Shown one piece after another: positions 46,604 to 57,435 of a DNA stretch of 64,000 bases. A program made the translations under genes and the position numbers. The first letter of the stretch is position 1; each line of letters opens with the position of its first letter. The DNA is from Vibrio sp. MEBiC08052 (GTDB taxonomy: Bacteria; Pseudomonadota; Gammaproteobacteria; Enterobacterales; Vibrionaceae). The stretch spans positions 847,799-911,798 of the forward strand of contig NZ_KQ947475.1 of the NCBI RefSeq assembly GCF_001506075.1. The letters run 5' to 3'. The notes below the pieces were generated by a model that made no database searches, had not been told where the DNA came from, and saw only the letters and a list, made by a program, of their open reading frames with translations.

Positions 46604-47831
46604 TTAATTTCTTGGTTTTGCTATAGTGTTGGCGTTTTTAGAAGCATCAAGTATGAAATTACTCCACCAATCCATGATCTTTCGTCGCTCTTCCAGATAT
46701 TCAGCGTTGTTGTAGATGTCACGAATCGTGTTCTTGTCTACGTGAGCTAGACACAGCTCAATAGCATCTTTGTTAAAGCCCTGTTCGTTGAGCGCTGTAC
46801 TGCCAATTGAGCGTATACCGTGGCTCACTAACTTTCCTGCCATACCCGCACGTTTCAGTGCGGCGTTGATACTTTGACTGTTCATGTGTTTGTCTGCTGA
46901 GCTAGCGCTTGGGAAAACATATCGTTGACCGAATGATATAGGCTTCATAAAGTTCAATAGCTGTAATGTAGCGTCTGAAAGAGGGATCTTATGGTCGCGT
47001 TTCATTTTCATTTTATCTCGACCAATGATCCAAAGCCTGTTTTCGAAATCTATCTCATTCCATTCGGCTCTAGCGCACTCATTTGGGCGGGTTAGCGTGT
47101 GAAGCTGAAACTCAAAGGCGCACCTAGTGGTAAGCTTGATATTTGCCAATGACATTTTTTGCATAAGAATATGTAGCTCATCAGGCTTTATCGTAAGCAT
47201 GTGTTCACCTTTTGGCTTTTTGAAAGCTTTCCAGATGTTTTCGAACCGATTGAATTCAACTTTGCCGCAGTGTTGTGCATATGTCATAACTTCATTCAAG
47301 CGCTGACAGACGCGTCTTACTGTTTCTAAAGCTCCTTTCGCTTCAATTAGGTCGTAATGTTTGAATCACTGTTTGAGTAAGTAATTTGTTAACAGGCATA
47401 TTTCCTAAATTGGGGAAAACGTGAAGCTCAAGAGAGCGCCAAATGTCATCTGCATAATCATCTGACACATCGTGTTTCTTCACTTCAAACCATTCTTCAG
47501 CGACAGCTCTTAACGTGTGAGACTGTGCTACCTGAGCAGTAAAACGTTGGTTATCTCTGTGAGTTTTAGGATCGACACCTTCCGCGACTAATTGTCGCAT
47601 CTCTCTTGTTTTTTCTCTCGCGGAAGCGAGAGTGATATCAGGAAATGCGCCGAGGCTGATGTTCTTGCGTTTTTTAGTTACTGGATGGATGTAGTTGAAA
47701 ATCCAAAGTTTTGCGCCATTGGGCTTTACACGTAAGTACAGACCGTTGCCATCGGCAAGCGAATATTCTTTCTCTAAGGGCTTAGCTTTGGTTACTTGAG
47801 TTGATGATAAAGGCTTGATTTGCTTAGCCAT
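46604..47831 (-). pseudogene. int: P4-type tyrosine integrase of the island, single frameshift
   Basis: The first frame (MAKQIKPLSSTQVTKAKPLE at 47831, AKKR-type arm domain, then LRAVAEEWFEVKKHDVSD) ends TVIQTLRPN at 47343. The second carries on directly with EAKGALETVRRVCQRLNEVM and the catalytic domain: TLTRPNECARAEW (Arg), KMKMKRDHKIPLS, SHGIRSIGST (His-x-x-Arg) and LAHVDKNTIRDIYNNAEY (His, Tyr). One extra base in CCTAATTGAAG near 47347 breaks the frame. It lies next to the ssrA 3' end, its attachment site, as expected. If real, the shift would freeze the island in place. Confidence 0.88.
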
Positions 47832-47980
47832 TTTAATGGTTCCTTTCTGATGTAACACCAATTTGTGTTGTTATTGGTTAGTGTTACGCAGAATGTTACT
47901 AAATGACTGAGATTAAGTGAATCTCGATGAGACGCCCTGAAGCACTTAAAGCTAGATATGACAAGGGCTTAGAAAAGAAA

Positions 47981-48004
47981 ACGGGACGTCCTGAGACGTC
48001 CCGT
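47981..48004 (-). terminator. ssrA terminator
   Basis: ACGGGACGTC and GACGTCCCGT form a 10-bp stem followed on the minus strand by TTTTCTTTTC, 11 bp after the tmRNA 3' end. Confidence 0.9.
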
Positions 48005-48014
48005 TACTAGTGAT

Positions 48015-48033
48015 TGGTGGAGCTGGCGGGAGT
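48015..48033. other. ssrA: Right attachment site of the island (3' end of ssrA)
   Basis: TGGTGGAGCTGGCGGGAGT, the complement of the tmRNA acceptor end including CCA. It recurs with one base missing at 20308-20325. Integration keeps ssrA functional. ssrA is a known target for Vibrio islands. Confidence 0.85.
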
Positions 48034-48380
48034 TGAACCCGCGTCCGAAAATCATTCATCTTTGGTACTACATGCTTAGTCGATCTTTAATTTCACTACC
48101 ACCTGCGAACCGACACGCGAATGAATAGCTAACCTGAATTATCTCTTACGCTTCATCCCTCAGGTGGGGGAATCCACGCCAGCTTGTTTTGGTTTGACCA
48201 TCTGAACTCCCCGTCCTACAAGCAGAGGCTAGGGCAGATGGGCTCTCAGCAGGTTATTAAGCTGCTAGTGCGTAGTTTTCGTCGTTTGCGACTATTTTTT
48301 TGCGGTTTGTTAACGAGGCCTACCGCACCTCGGCATGCACCTCAGACTGCAAAATTCCCGTCGAATCCTGAATCAGCCCC
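48015..48380 (-). ncRNA. ssrA: tmRNA
   Basis: The 366-nt transfer-messenger RNA. The 5' end begins GGGGCTGATTCAGGATTCGA on the minus strand and the 3' end has the T-loop GGGTTCAACTCCCGCC before CCA. The tag frame at 48289-48257 codes ANDENYALAA and then TAA TAA. With SmpB, encoded next door, it rescues stalled ribosomes and marks the product for ClpXP. Confidence 0.97.
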
Positions 48381-48448
48381 AGAGGTAGAGTGTGCATACT
48401 ACCAGAATTGTTCCTAGTGTCTAGTGCTGCACAATCATATGGTTAAGT

Positions 48449-48928
48449 TTAGCGCAGTGCGCTCTTCATGACGCGGTCTTTTTGGCGCTGCCAGTCCCGA
48501 TCTTTGGCCGTATCCCGCTTGTCGTGCATCTTCTTACCTTTCGCAACCCCGACTTTAATTTTGACCCATGAACGAGACCAGTACAGCGATAATGCTATTA
48601 AAGTCATCCCTTCACGATTGATCCGGCCGAATAGATTATCGAGCTCCCGACGAGAGAGCAGGAGTTTGCGTACCCGAGTCGGGTTGGCAATCACATGTGT
48701 TGAAGCTTGTTGCAGCGGAATGATGTTCATGCCGGAGATAAATGCTTCTCCGTCACGCAAGAATACATAACTTTCTGCGATATTTGCTTTGCCCTGGCGA
48801 AGTGACTTCACTTCCCAGCCCTGAAGCTCTAGACCAGCTTCTATTTCATCTTCAACGAAATATTCGTGGCGAGCTTTTTTGTTCAGAGCAATCGTGTTGC
48901 TCCCTGCTTTTGATTTTTTCTTTGCCAT
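48449..48928 (-). CDS. smpB: SsrA-binding protein
   Basis: A 159-residue SmpB. It has the family blocks [40 protein letters not shown] and the C-terminal basic tail [20 protein letters not shown] that enters the mRNA channel. The ATG at 48928 ([10 protein letters not shown]) is the usual start. It lies upstream of ssrA on the same strand. Confidence 0.97.
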   Translation of the reverse strand: MAKKKSKAGSNTIALNKKARHEYFVEDEIEAGLELQGWEVKSLRQGKANIAESYVFLRDGEAFISGMNIIPLQQASTHVIANPTRVRKLLLSRRELDNLFGRINREGMTLIALSLYWSRSWVKIKVGVAKGKKMHDKRDTAKDRDWQRQKDRVMKSALR

Positions 48929-49148
48929 AGTGGGGCGTATTATACGGATTGCGTGTGGGTTGGGAAATCCTTTTGTTGGTATTGGTGCAAAATATGCACA
49001 ATTGATTGATAAATCTGCGATTGTTGTCATTGTGAGGTGATTAACTGGCTACGCAACGCTGGTGGATTGACGGACGCTGACCTTGAGCTCACCGATGTAT
49101 CACAGTAAAATCACAACGCTTGGGTGTAAAGAGGAAGAAGGAGCATCA

Positions 49149-49580
49149 ATGAAGCAGGTGAGTCGTTCTGCACTGGTATCGTTTAGCGCTGAACAGATGT
49201 TTAATTTAGTCAATGATGTGATGCGTTATCCTGAGTTCTTGCCGGGTTGTTCCGGTGCGAGAGTGATTGAGTCAAATGCTGACAAGATGGTTGCTTCTGT
49301 TGATATCTCTAAAGCGGGGATCAGCAAAACATTTACCACGTCGAATCAGTTAAAAACGGGTGAAGCTATTTTGATGGATTTGGTAGACGGGCCCTTTAAA
49401 ATGCTGCAGGGTGGATGGTACTTTACACCGCTTGATGAATGGGCTTGTAAAGTTGAACTGAAGCTTGAATTTGAGTTTTCCAGTAAGATGATTGAGCTGG
49501 CATTCGGCAAAATTTTTAATGATCTGACCAATAATATGGTCAATGCTTTCACCAAACGAGCCAAGCAGGTGTATGTATGA
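49149..49580 (+). CDS. ratA: RatA/PasT family START-like protein
   Basis: A 143-residue START/polyketide cyclase-like protein: [36 protein letters not shown], and [15 protein letters not shown]. In E. coli RatA is described as a toxin that blocks 70S assembly; relatives (Coq10) bind ubiquinone. AGGAG before the ATG at 49149 sets the start. It overlaps ratB by 4 bp. Confidence 0.93.
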   Translation: MKQVSRSALVSFSAEQMFNLVNDVMRYPEFLPGCSGARVIESNADKMVASVDISKAGISKTFTTSNQLKTGEAILMDLVDGPFKMLQGGWYFTPLDEWACKVELKLEFEFSSKMIELAFGKIFNDLTNNMVNAFTKRAKQVYV

Positions 49581-49924
49581 CGGATGAAGAGAATTCTACT
49601 CACGTTGAAGTGGTGTATGCTCTGCCGCATGAGCAGCGTGTATTATCGCTGGTGGTGTCGCCATCGATGACTGTGGAAGAGATTATCCGCCAATCCGGTG
49701 TGTTGAATATGTATCCGGAAATTGATTTGGCAAAAAATAAAGTCGGTATTTTTAGTCGACCGGTGAAGTTGGATACGACGGTACGGGATCGGGATCGAAT
49801 TGAAATTTACCGACCGCTGCTGGCAGATCCGAAGGAAATTCGCAGAAAGCGAGCAGACCAGGCAAAAGTAGCGGGGAAAGCCGACTCGGTAACGGGCGGT
49901 AAATTGAATCCACTTAAAAAATAA
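49577..49924 (+). CDS. ratB: RnfH/RatB family ubiquitin-like protein
   Basis: A 115-residue protein of the UPF0125 family with a beta-grasp fold: [20 protein letters not shown] and [20 protein letters not shown], followed by [20 protein letters not shown], the family's signature end. Its start overlaps ratA. Function unclear; partner of RatA by gene order. Confidence 0.93.
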   Translation: MTDEENSTHVEVVYALPHEQRVLSLVVSPSMTVEEIIRQSGVLNMYPEIDLAKNKVGIFSRPVKLDTTVRDRDRIEIYRPLLADPKEIRRKRADQAKVAGKADSVTGGKLNPLKK

Positions 49925-49947
49925 TCGATATCCCGATGCCCGATAGT

Positions 49948-49976
49948 AAAAAAGCTCGCAATGCGAGCTTTTTTAC
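49948..49976. terminator. Bidirectional terminator between ratB and bamE
   Basis: AAAAAAGCTCGC and GCGAGCTTTTTT with a short loop: a stem with A and T runs on both sides, serving the convergent genes. Confidence 0.92.
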
Positions 49977-49995
49977 AACTGTTGGTTTTACAAGT

Positions 49996-50358
49996 TTACT
50001 GGATGCTTTCAAAGAAGTGATCGCTGTTATGAAAATCACCGGCCAGATGAATGAGTGAGCCTCTTTTGTCAAATTTGACAATCAGATTCTTCTGCACCGG
50101 ATCTTCATGGCCTGAGACATGATGATAAATGTAGTACCAAGTATCGGGATAACCATTTTCAACTAGCATCGGAGAACCAAGTACATAGCGGACTTGTTGT
50201 TTGGTCATACCGAATTTCAGCTGATCAACCTCTTGTTGATCAACGTAGTTGCCTTGGTTGATATCAATCCGGTAAACCAACATATCGGTAACCGATGAAC
50301 ATCCACTGAGGACAAGTATTGCTAATGACGCGGTGATGAGAGACTTCTTAAATTGCAT
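49996..50358 (-). CDS. bamE: Outer membrane assembly lipoprotein BamE
   Basis: A 120-residue lipoprotein: signal peptide with lipobox ([13 protein letters not shown], Cys20), then [20 protein letters not shown] and [20 protein letters not shown], the BamE signature. It is part of the BAM complex that inserts beta-barrel proteins into the outer membrane. Convergent to ratB. Confidence 0.95.
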   Translation of the reverse strand: MQFKKSLITASLAILVLSGCSSVTDMLVYRIDINQGNYVDQQEVDQLKFGMTKQQVRYVLGSPMLVENGYPDTWYYIYHHVSGHEDPVQKNLIVKFDKRGSLIHLAGDFHNSDHFFESIQ

Positions 50359-50862
50359 AGTTTGTTTACTACATTGTCATTTAGAGTGAAAGCTTGGCTG
50401 ATAATAAACAAGCTTGGTGAAGAAGTAAAAGGGTTCCCCACCATCTTATCCCACACTCAGACTACAAATTTTGGATTTTGTTGCATCGGATCGATTTTTT
50501 TTCAACATTCGGTATCAATTATAGACCCTGAGGAAAATGGCTGCGGATTTCTTCCGGGTCTACATAGGTGAGTGTGATGCCCCGGGAAGTATTGAGTCGG
50601 ATGGACGGCTTGCTTGATATTTCTCAGAAAACAGAAGAGTGTTGCCACAAAGATGAGGCTGTTTGAGAGCACCATGTCTGGTGGTAGCGGTGCCGTCTTC
50701 AGGACGAACCATAACCACAATAAAATTAATTATTTATTGTGGTTATTGATGAGTCAATATAATCCGTATTAACGTTTATATTTTAATGGGAAATTAATTG
50801 ATTAGTGCAGTATTGATGAATATAAATAATTTATTTTGATGAATAATAATAAGCTGAACTAA
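50359..50862. other. Intergenic stretch with a possible gene remnant
   Basis: The 504 bp between bamE and the kinase-like gene hold no complete gene. On the minus strand a frame ending in the TAA at 50521 reads KPSIRLNTSRGITLTYVDPE with a coding look, but a TGA lies about 35 codons upstream. It is probably the tail of a decayed gene. The right part (50720-50862) is very AT-rich. Confidence 0.35.
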
Positions 50863-51615
50863 TTATAAAAATGTATCAAATAAATTGCATGTTTCCAGAA
50901 ATTGCCGACTTAATTTATTGTTCTTTTTAAAGTATAAAACACCATGAGCAAGCAGTTTGAATTTACGCAAGAGTTGATGGATTTCTAACAAACTTTGCCA
51001 GTGTTCATCAGAAACCTGCTGTTTCCAATAACATAATATGCTCCGTTTTTGTTCAATGGTGACCTGTTTGATACGACATAGATCCATCAGTAATAGATAA
51101 ATGTCTCTTGCTTTGAGTTTCGGACTCGCATGCATGATGGACTCTTCAAAGTCAATCAGGCTAAGCCGATTATGCTGATCGATTAATATATCGCGAAGTG
51201 CCGGGCGCCCGTGAGCAATATCCGCATTGTGTAACTTAATAAATAAAGTGATGAGTTGCATCAATACATCATCGGTGATGCGTTCAGCTTCAACTTGAGA
51301 GAGCGGCAGGCCTTGATCGGGAGTAACAAAGAAACGTTCCCCTTCCAGCGCGATCCGAGGTACCTGAAATCCAATCGAATTTAAATAAAGCAACATCGAT
51401 TTTTCATGTTCAAAACGGGACCATGAATTCATCGTTGCTTTCGACTGAAAGCATGAAAATAAATTTAACTTGCCAGCGAGTGATGATATTTTCCGGATAA
51501 AGTTAGATTTATCCTCTCCACCAATTTTTAGCCAGTAAGTTTTCTTTTGGTCAGTGATTTTAATAACACCATTGATGTTTTTATTAATTTTCTTTATGCA
51601 TTGTTCTCTTAACAT
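50863..51615 (-). CDS. Protein-kinase-fold protein, unknown substrate
   Basis: A 250-residue protein with the loop order of kinase-like folds: KTYWLKIGGEDKSNFIRKI (beta3 Lys region), FEHEKSMLLYLNSIGFQVPR, IAHGRPALRDILIDQHNRLS (catalytic loop, HGxxxxxDI in place of HxDxxxxN) and LIDFEESIMHAS (DFE metal site). It resembles LPS-core and Kdo kinases and could phosphorylate a lipid or sugar at the inner membrane. It stands alone between bamE and recN. Confidence 0.7.
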   Translation of the reverse strand: MLREQCIKKINKNINGVIKITDQKKTYWLKIGGEDKSNFIRKISSLAGKLNLFSCFQSKATMNSWSRFEHEKSMLLYLNSIGFQVPRIALEGERFFVTPDQGLPLSQVEAERITDDVLMQLITLFIKLHNADIAHGRPALRDILIDQHNRLSLIDFEESIMHASPKLKARDIYLLLMDLCRIKQVTIEQKRSILCYWKQQVSDEHWQSLLEIHQLLRKFKLLAHGVLYFKKNNKLSRQFLETCNLFDTFL

Positions 51616-51822
51616 AACATGAATATATTATTTGTATGAGATCTTGAATGGGCAATAATGAATTGCGGTACATTCTATCCATTTTTTGTTAAGTTAAGAT
51701 CAAATGCAGAAAAAATCAAAATAAAATATCGGGCTGAATATAATTTCATCAAAATGCCCGATATCTATTATAAGTGGTGATATTCAGACGGTGGATAATA
51801 AAATAAGTTAATTTGAAAGTAG

Positions 51823-53490
51823 TTATGCAGCAACGAGCAATAACTCTTTTGCATTGGCTAACGTGGTTTCAGTGATTTGACTACCGCCAAGCAACCTTGC
51901 TAATTCTTCAATCCGTTGCTGATTATCCAGCTTGAGCATCTGTGTTTCTGTTTTTCCGCCTTTCGTTTGCTTGGCAACAAAAAGTTGCTGATGCCCACAA
52001 CCGGCAACCTGTGGTAAGTGGGTCACACACAATACTTGAGTCGATTCGCCCAATTGACGTAGCATTTTCCCGACGACAGCGGCTGTCGGGCCACTGATGC
52101 CGACATCAACTTCATCGAAGATCAAACTTGGAGTTTCGACTTTTTGCGCAGTAATCACCTGAATCGCGAGTGATATCCGCGAAAGTTCGCCGCCCGAAGC
52201 GACTTTGGTCATCGGTTGCAACGGTTGTCCCGGGTTGGTGGAAACCATAAAGTTCACTGAATCGAACCCGAGCGGAGACGGGTGTTTGTCATCATAATGA
52301 ATATCCATTTGGAACTTGGCTTTTTCCATGCTCAGTTCATGCATACTCTGACTGATTAATTTATTGAGTTCTTTGGCGTAACGCATTCTGGACTGATGCA
52401 GTTTTTCAGCGCGGTGAACAAATGACTGATACGCCTCTGCCACCATATTCTCCAGTTGTTCAAGCTTCTCATCGGAATAGTCCAGTGCGGTGATCTGCCG
52501 GAGCAGGTTTTGGTGATGCTGATAGAGATCTTCCGGGAGAACATTATGTTTACGGGCCAGCGACATAACTTTGGAATAGCGGCTTTCAATATACGCCATT
52601 TGTTCCGGATCGACTTCAATGCGATCCAGATAGTGACGGAGTTCGCTGTTTGCTTCTTCCAATTGAATCAGAGCTTCCGCAATCATTGTGGGCAACATCG
52701 CCATTTTTTCATCCAGTTCGGCTAACTGAACCAGAACCTGACTGGTTGACTGAAGTAAACCGATGGCATTGACTTCATCGCCTTCATTTAATAGCTGGAT
52801 TGCATTTTGGCTCAGTGTGAGTAATTCACCGCTGTTACTCAGGCGCTTGTATTCCTGTTCCAGTTCGGGGAACTCATCTTCACCGATCGATAATTCGTTC
52901 AGTTCTTTGATTTGATATTCCAGCAACTGGAGTTGGGCCTGATTCTGCTGACTGTTTTCACGGATCTGTTTTAACTCATTACTGGCCTGACGCCAGTTTT
53001 GGTAAGCCAGCCGTGTCTTTTTCAACAAATCCGCATGACCGGCATATTGGTCCAACATAGTAAGTTGGTGCTCACTTTTCATCAGTTGTTGATGAGCGTG
53101 TTGACCATGGATATTGACCAGTAACTGACCGAGTGATTTGAGTTGTGAAATCGGGACCGGATTACCATTGATAAATGCGCGTGAACGGCCTTCTTTGGTA
53201 ATAACTCGGCGGAGAATACACTCGCTGCCGTCCAGAAGTTCATTATCTTCGAGCCACCGGGTGGCGTGCAGATTGTGATCGAGAAGAAATGCAGCACAGA
53301 CTTCGGTTTTTTCTTCACCTTGACGCACCATGCCGGCTTCCGCTCTGCCACCGAGACACAGACTGAGTGCATCGATAGCAATGGACTTCCCTGCACCGGT
53401 CTCTCCGGTAATGGTGGTCATTCCCTGAGAAAGTTCTAACTGTAATGATTTTACGATTGCAAAATTATTGACACTTAAATGAGCCAGCAT
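51823..53490 (-). CDS. recN: DNA repair protein RecN
   Basis: A 555-residue SMC-like ATPase. Walker [21 protein letters not shown], a long coiled coil (about 160-370), signature [20 protein letters not shown] and Walker [14 protein letters not shown]. It acts at double-strand breaks. ATG 53490 ([13 protein letters not shown]) is the family start; a longer frame exists. Two SOS boxes sit 25-65 bp upstream. Confidence 0.97.
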   Translation of the reverse strand: MLAHLSVNNFAIVKSLQLELSQGMTTITGETGAGKSIAIDALSLCLGGRAEAGMVRQGEEKTEVCAAFLLDHNLHATRWLEDNELLDGSECILRRVITKEGRSRAFINGNPVPISQLKSLGQLLVNIHGQHAHQQLMKSEHQLTMLDQYAGHADLLKKTRLAYQNWRQASNELKQIRENSQQNQAQLQLLEYQIKELNELSIGEDEFPELEQEYKRLSNSGELLTLSQNAIQLLNEGDEVNAIGLLQSTSQVLVQLAELDEKMAMLPTMIAEALIQLEEANSELRHYLDRIEVDPEQMAYIESRYSKVMSLARKHNVLPEDLYQHHQNLLRQITALDYSDEKLEQLENMVAEAYQSFVHRAEKLHQSRMRYAKELNKLISQSMHELSMEKAKFQMDIHYDDKHPSPLGFDSVNFMVSTNPGQPLQPMTKVASGGELSRISLAIQVITAQKVETPSLIFDEVDVGISGPTAAVVGKMLRQLGESTQVLCVTHLPQVAGCGHQQLFVAKQTKGGKTETQMLKLDNQQRIEELARLLGGSQITETTLANAKELLLVAA

Positions 53491-53514
53491 GTTCACACCT
53501 GTACGTTTTACCAA

Positions 53515-53556
53515 TACTGTATAAAGAAACAGTATATACTGTTTCTTTATACAGTA
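53515..53556 (-). promoter_or_regulatory. Two LexA (SOS) boxes upstream of recN
   Basis: TACTGTATAAAGAAACAGTA at 53515-53534 and CTGTTTCTTTATACAG at 53539-53554 both match CTGT-N8-ACAG. Two boxes in tandem predict tight repression and strong induction after DNA damage, as known for recN in other species. Confidence 0.95.
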
Positions 53557-53665
53557 AAGATGTTTGGTGATTTTATTTTCACCAATATATCAGGCAAGAC
53601 CACAGGGCTGAATCGATGGCGTATTCAGTTTTGGCAAGTGATAATGAATACCAGCTATCGGGGCT

Positions 53666-54550
53666 CTAGAACAACTTACTTGACCAACCTAATTTGTTTC
53701 TCAGCACATGGTAGTAGCTGTAATCTTTGGGATGAATCAGATGTAACTTATTTGGGCTACGGTAGATCAGCACTTCATCTCCGGGAGAGACGGGGAGCGA
53801 AATCTGCCCGTCACAACTGATTTCTTGTGTGCCTCTGTTATTCGGTGAGACAGAGAGTTTAATGCGGCAATCTCCATCAACCACCAAAGGACGGGATGAC
53901 AATGTGTGTGGAAACATCGGGACAAGTGATATGGCGTTTAAGCTCGGTGACAGAATCGGGCCGCCACCTGAAAGTGAATAGGCGGTTGAACCGGTCGGGG
54001 TTGAAACAATCAGACCGTCTGAGCGCTGGGAAAACGCGAAAGCATCATTAATGTACACCTCGAACTCAATCATATGGGCGATTTTCCCCGGATGGAGGAC
54101 GGCTTCGTTTAAGGCGGCATTATGACTTTTGATCTGCCCGTGGCGGTGAATTTCGGTTTCCAGCAGAAAACGCTCTTCTTCAATATATTCGCCTTCGAGT
54201 ACTTTTTGTAAAGCGACCTGAAAATCTTCGGGGTTTAAGTCGGTGAGAAAACCCAGGCTGCCGCGGTTGACACCGATCACCCGAATTTCAAAACGGGATA
54301 ATACTCTGGCTGCGCCAAGCATGTTGCCGTCACCGCCGACGGCAATTGCCAGATCGGCTTTTTTGCCTAACTCAAGTAAAGATGAAAAACATTGGGGCGG
54401 AATGTCAGTGAGAATATTACTCAGCCGATCATCGATAAACACTGAATATCCTTGCTCTGATAACCACTGGTATAATTCGCGATGGGTTTGTATCGCAGAC
54501 TGGTCCCGAGGTTTACCAATGATGGCAATTACGCCAAAAGATTTTTTCAT
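53666..54550 (-). CDS. nadK: NAD kinase
   Basis: A 294-residue NAD kinase: [20 protein letters not shown] (GGDG near 70), [29 protein letters not shown] and [20 protein letters not shown]. It makes NADP+ from NAD+ and ATP. It is divergent from grpE, which starts about 135 bp away, the standard enterobacterial and Vibrio arrangement. Confidence 0.97.
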   Translation of the reverse strand: MKKSFGVIAIIGKPRDQSAIQTHRELYQWLSEQGYSVFIDDRLSNILTDIPPQCFSSLLELGKKADLAIAVGGDGNMLGAARVLSRFEIRVIGVNRGSLGFLTDLNPEDFQVALQKVLEGEYIEEERFLLETEIHRHGQIKSHNAALNEAVLHPGKIAHMIEFEVYINDAFAFSQRSDGLIVSTPTGSTAYSLSGGGPILSPSLNAISLVPMFPHTLSSRPLVVDGDCRIKLSVSPNNRGTQEISCDGQISLPVSPGDEVLIYRSPNKLHLIHPKDYSYYHVLRNKLGWSSKLF

Positions 54551-54685
54551 AATGTTTCCAATCGAATTAGGCTTGAATCAGGAATCTTCATCCCCATAAT
54601 AAAGGCAAGTTATGCTTTTATGCGAATGTTTAGTGTGTTGAATGTTGATCATCAATACAAAAGATCATGGAACTCTGGAGATATC

Positions 54686-55297
54686 ATGAGCAACGAAGAG
54701 AATAAAGTCAAAGAAGAAGAGCTGCAGCAAGAATCGGTAGCACAAGAACAGACTGAGGCTGAAGTCGTCGGTAGTGAGGCTGATATCGAGTGGAATGAAA
54801 GCGATGCCCCAGAGGATGAGCAAGACGCGAAAATTGCCCAATTGGAAGCAGCGCTACTGACTAGTGAAAGTAAGGTGAAAGAGCAGCAAGATGCAGTCTT
54901 GCGTGCCCACGCAGAGGTTGAGAATATCCGTCGCCGGAGTGAGCAGGAGATTGATAAGGCGCGTAAATTTGCCCTGAGTCGTTTTGCGGAAGAGCTACTG
55001 CCGGTTATTGATAATCTTGAGCGCGCCATTCAAGCGGCAGACGCTGAGAATGAAGTGATCAAGCCACTGCTGGAAGGGGTTGAACTGACTCATAAAACCT
55101 TTATCGGTACCATTGAAAAATTTGGTCTCAAAGAGATTAATCCTGAAGGGGAAGCGTTTAATCCGGAATTACATCAGGCGATGTCGATTCAGGAAAGCCC
55201 TGATCATGAATCAAACACAGTGATGTTTGTGATGCAAAAAGGTTATGAACTGAATGGCCGTGTGGTTCGTCCTGCGATGGTGATGGTTGCCAAGTAA
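54686..55297 (+). CDS. grpE: Nucleotide exchange factor GrpE
   Basis: A 203-residue GrpE: an acidic N-terminus, a long coiled coil ([20 protein letters not shown]) and the C-terminal beta domain ([20 protein letters not shown], then [13 protein letters not shown]). It releases ADP from DnaK. GGAG lies before ATG 54686; the longer frame upstream is not needed. Confidence 0.97.
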   Translation: MSNEENKVKEEELQQESVAQEQTEAEVVGSEADIEWNESDAPEDEQDAKIAQLEAALLTSESKVKEQQDAVLRAHAEVENIRRRSEQEIDKARKFALSRFAEELLPVIDNLERAIQAADAENEVIKPLLEGVELTHKTFIGTIEKFGLKEINPEGEAFNPELHQAMSIQESPDHESNTVMFVMQKGYELNGRVVRPAMVMVAK

Positions 55298-55339
55298 GTG
55301 CAACGTTGTCATGAGATGACCATTTGATTCAATAAAATA

Positions 55340-55370
55340 AAAAGGTTGGCTCTGCCAACCTTTTTTTATG
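55340..55370. terminator. Terminator after grpE
   Basis: AAAGGTTGGC-TCT-GCCAACCTTT followed by T residues; serves grpE and the convergent TRAP gene. Confidence 0.92.
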
Positions 55371-55405
55371 CACATTAAAACGGTGTGTTTAATGGTTCCG
55401 TCTGA

Positions 55406-57325
55406 CTATTTTTCCTGCGGTGCAGCCGGAGAATGATGGGGGGTAAGGCGGCTTCTTTTCCACTCCCATATCATCATAACAGCAATGCACACTATGCTGA
55501 TCAAGCGATAATTATCGACAAGAAACAGTGTTGCGGCCGCGAGTAACAGAAAAACCAACCGGTAAAGCGCTGACATCGGACGGAACAGGTAGCCTTCGAG
55601 CCCGCCGGCAAAGGCAAGAATTAAGGCGATACATCCGAGGATGGATTCCACAAATGCCAGCAGCGTTTCTGTCTGCGTCCAGATCAGGCCGGAAAATGCC
55701 ATCATTGCCGGGATCAGGAAAAATCCCTGTGCCAGTTTGAAGGCCTGAACCGCCGAACGCATCGGTGAGGCGTTGGCGATGCCAGCCCCGGCAAAAGCGG
55801 CTAATGCGATGGGCGGTGTGACATTGGAGGTCTGAGAGAGCCAGAAGACGATCATGTGTGCGGTGAGCAGCGGCACACCGAGATCCATCAAGGCTGGAAC
55901 GGCCATCACCGACAGCACGATATAAGCAGCGGTGACCGGAAGCCCCATGCCCAGAATGACGGCTGCGATGGCAATAAACAGTAGGGCAGACCAGAGGTGA
56001 CCACCGGATAGTGAGGTCAGAAACTGGGTAAATTGCAGGCCGATCCCCGTCTGTCCGACCACCCCAACCACAATACCTGCGGTTGCACAAGCAATCGAGA
56101 TTGGCAACGCGAGAATTGCCCCTTGTTTCATCCCTTCCAGCACGAGTCTGATACTGATTTGGGTATGCTTGCGTGTCAGCGCTGCGATGAGTATGGCTGC
56201 GCATCCGGCAATCCCGACTAAAATCGGGGAGTAACTCATAATCAGCAAGGTGGTGATGATCACCAATGGCAGCAGGAAGTGCCATCCCTGTTTCACAATA
56301 CGGCCGATTTTCTCCGTTTCACTCATGCCTTGCAGATTGAGTTTACATGCCATCAGATGGACGTAAAGTAATGTACAGGCAAAATAAAGGATTGCCGGTG
56401 CAATCGAAACCAGAATGATTTCACTGTAAGGAATCCCGGTAAACTGCGCCATGACAAATGCGCCTGCCCCCATGACCGGGGGCATGATTTGTCCTCCGGT
56501 TGAGGCTGCGGCCTCGATTCCGGCTGCTTGTTCAGCTTTGTAACCGAGCCTTTTCATCATCGGTATGGTGAGGGAGCCGGTGGTGACGGTATTGGCAATG
56601 GCTGACCCCGAGATTGATCCCAAAGCCGCAGAGGCCAGCACACTGGCTTTGGCCGGGCCACCTTTTGATTTGCCTGCAATTGCAAACGCAGCATCGATAA
56701 AAAATTGCCCGGCACCGCTGACTTGCAGAAAAGCCCCGAACAGGACAAATACGAAAACGACGCCGGCTGCGATTGCCAGCGGTGCACCGAAGACACCGTT
56801 GGTGGAATAAATATGAAAGCGGACCATCTCTTCCAATGAAAAACCTTTACTGGCGATAGCGTCCGGCAGGACATTGCCGAATAATGCATAACTCAGAAAT
56901 ATGGCCGCTACGAAAACCATGACCATACCGACCGTCCGGCGGGTTGCTTCTAAAAGCAGAAGGATCAGTAACAGTCCGGCGTATTGGTCCTCCGGCTGTA
57001 ATCCGTCCAGCAGAAAACTGATATCATCATAATCAAATGGAATCACCCGGCTGGCCGCCCAGCAAGTGAGGATAATCAACACAATATCGAGACATCGCAG
57101 TACCACATATTTAGCCTGTGAAGCGGTGTCAATGTGTGCGAAGGGAAATGCCAAAAAAACAAGGATTAGGACCCAGCTGAGATGAGTGGGTCTGAATACG
57201 GTTGCTGACAGATCGGCGGTGATGCCTTGCCATATCTGGAATACAGTCAGCAAAATTGCGATCAGGCCGGTCACGAGCGTGAGACTATTGGCAAATGTCG
57301 TGTGACGGGATAAAACCTGAGTCAT
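55406..57325 (-). CDS. TRAP transporter fused permease (DctQ-DctM), TAXI type
   Basis: A 639-residue membrane protein with about 16-18 hydrophobic segments. The first part is the small-subunit-like region; the DctM-like part begins near residue 120 with ASVLASAALGSISGSAIANT (TRAP large-subunit signature) and AAASTGGQIMPPVMGAGAFV. It ends VPLLTAHMIVFWLSQTSNVT and PPIALAAFAGAG. GGAG before ATG 57325 defines the start. It transports an organic acid with the binding protein encoded upstream. Confidence 0.92.
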   Translation of the reverse strand: MTQVLSRHTTFANSLTLVTGLIAILLTVFQIWQGITADLSATVFRPTHLSWVLILVFLAFPFAHIDTASQAKYVVLRCLDIVLIILTCWAASRVIPFDYDDISFLLDGLQPEDQYAGLLLILLLLEATRRTVGMVMVFVAAIFLSYALFGNVLPDAIASKGFSLEEMVRFHIYSTNGVFGAPLAIAAGVVFVFVLFGAFLQVSGAGQFFIDAAFAIAGKSKGGPAKASVLASAALGSISGSAIANTVTTGSLTIPMMKRLGYKAEQAAGIEAAASTGGQIMPPVMGAGAFVMAQFTGIPYSEIILVSIAPAILYFACTLLYVHLMACKLNLQGMSETEKIGRIVKQGWHFLLPLVIITTLLIMSYSPILVGIAGCAAILIAALTRKHTQISIRLVLEGMKQGAILALPISIACATAGIVVGVVGQTGIGLQFTQFLTSLSGGHLWSALLFIAIAAVILGMGLPVTAAYIVLSVMAVPALMDLGVPLLTAHMIVFWLSQTSNVTPPIALAAFAGAGIANASPMRSAVQAFKLAQGFFLIPAMMAFSGLIWTQTETLLAFVESILGCIALILAFAGGLEGYLFRPMSALYRLVFLLLAAATLFLVDNYRLISIVCIAVMMIWEWKRSRLTPHHSPAAPQEK

Positions 57326-57435
57326 AGCTAACTCCAAATGTCATGATATAAAGCACAAAATAGATAAAGCACAATCAGATGACATATTTGACGCTTTACT
57401 GTCATCTGATTGGTTGAATCATCGTGGGAATGGTT

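Noticed and set aside
55512..56285. Long frame inside the TRAP permease on the same strand
   Set aside because: It runs in another phase of an intact, clearly recognised gene and gives a low-complexity Arg/Pro/His-rich product; a shadow.
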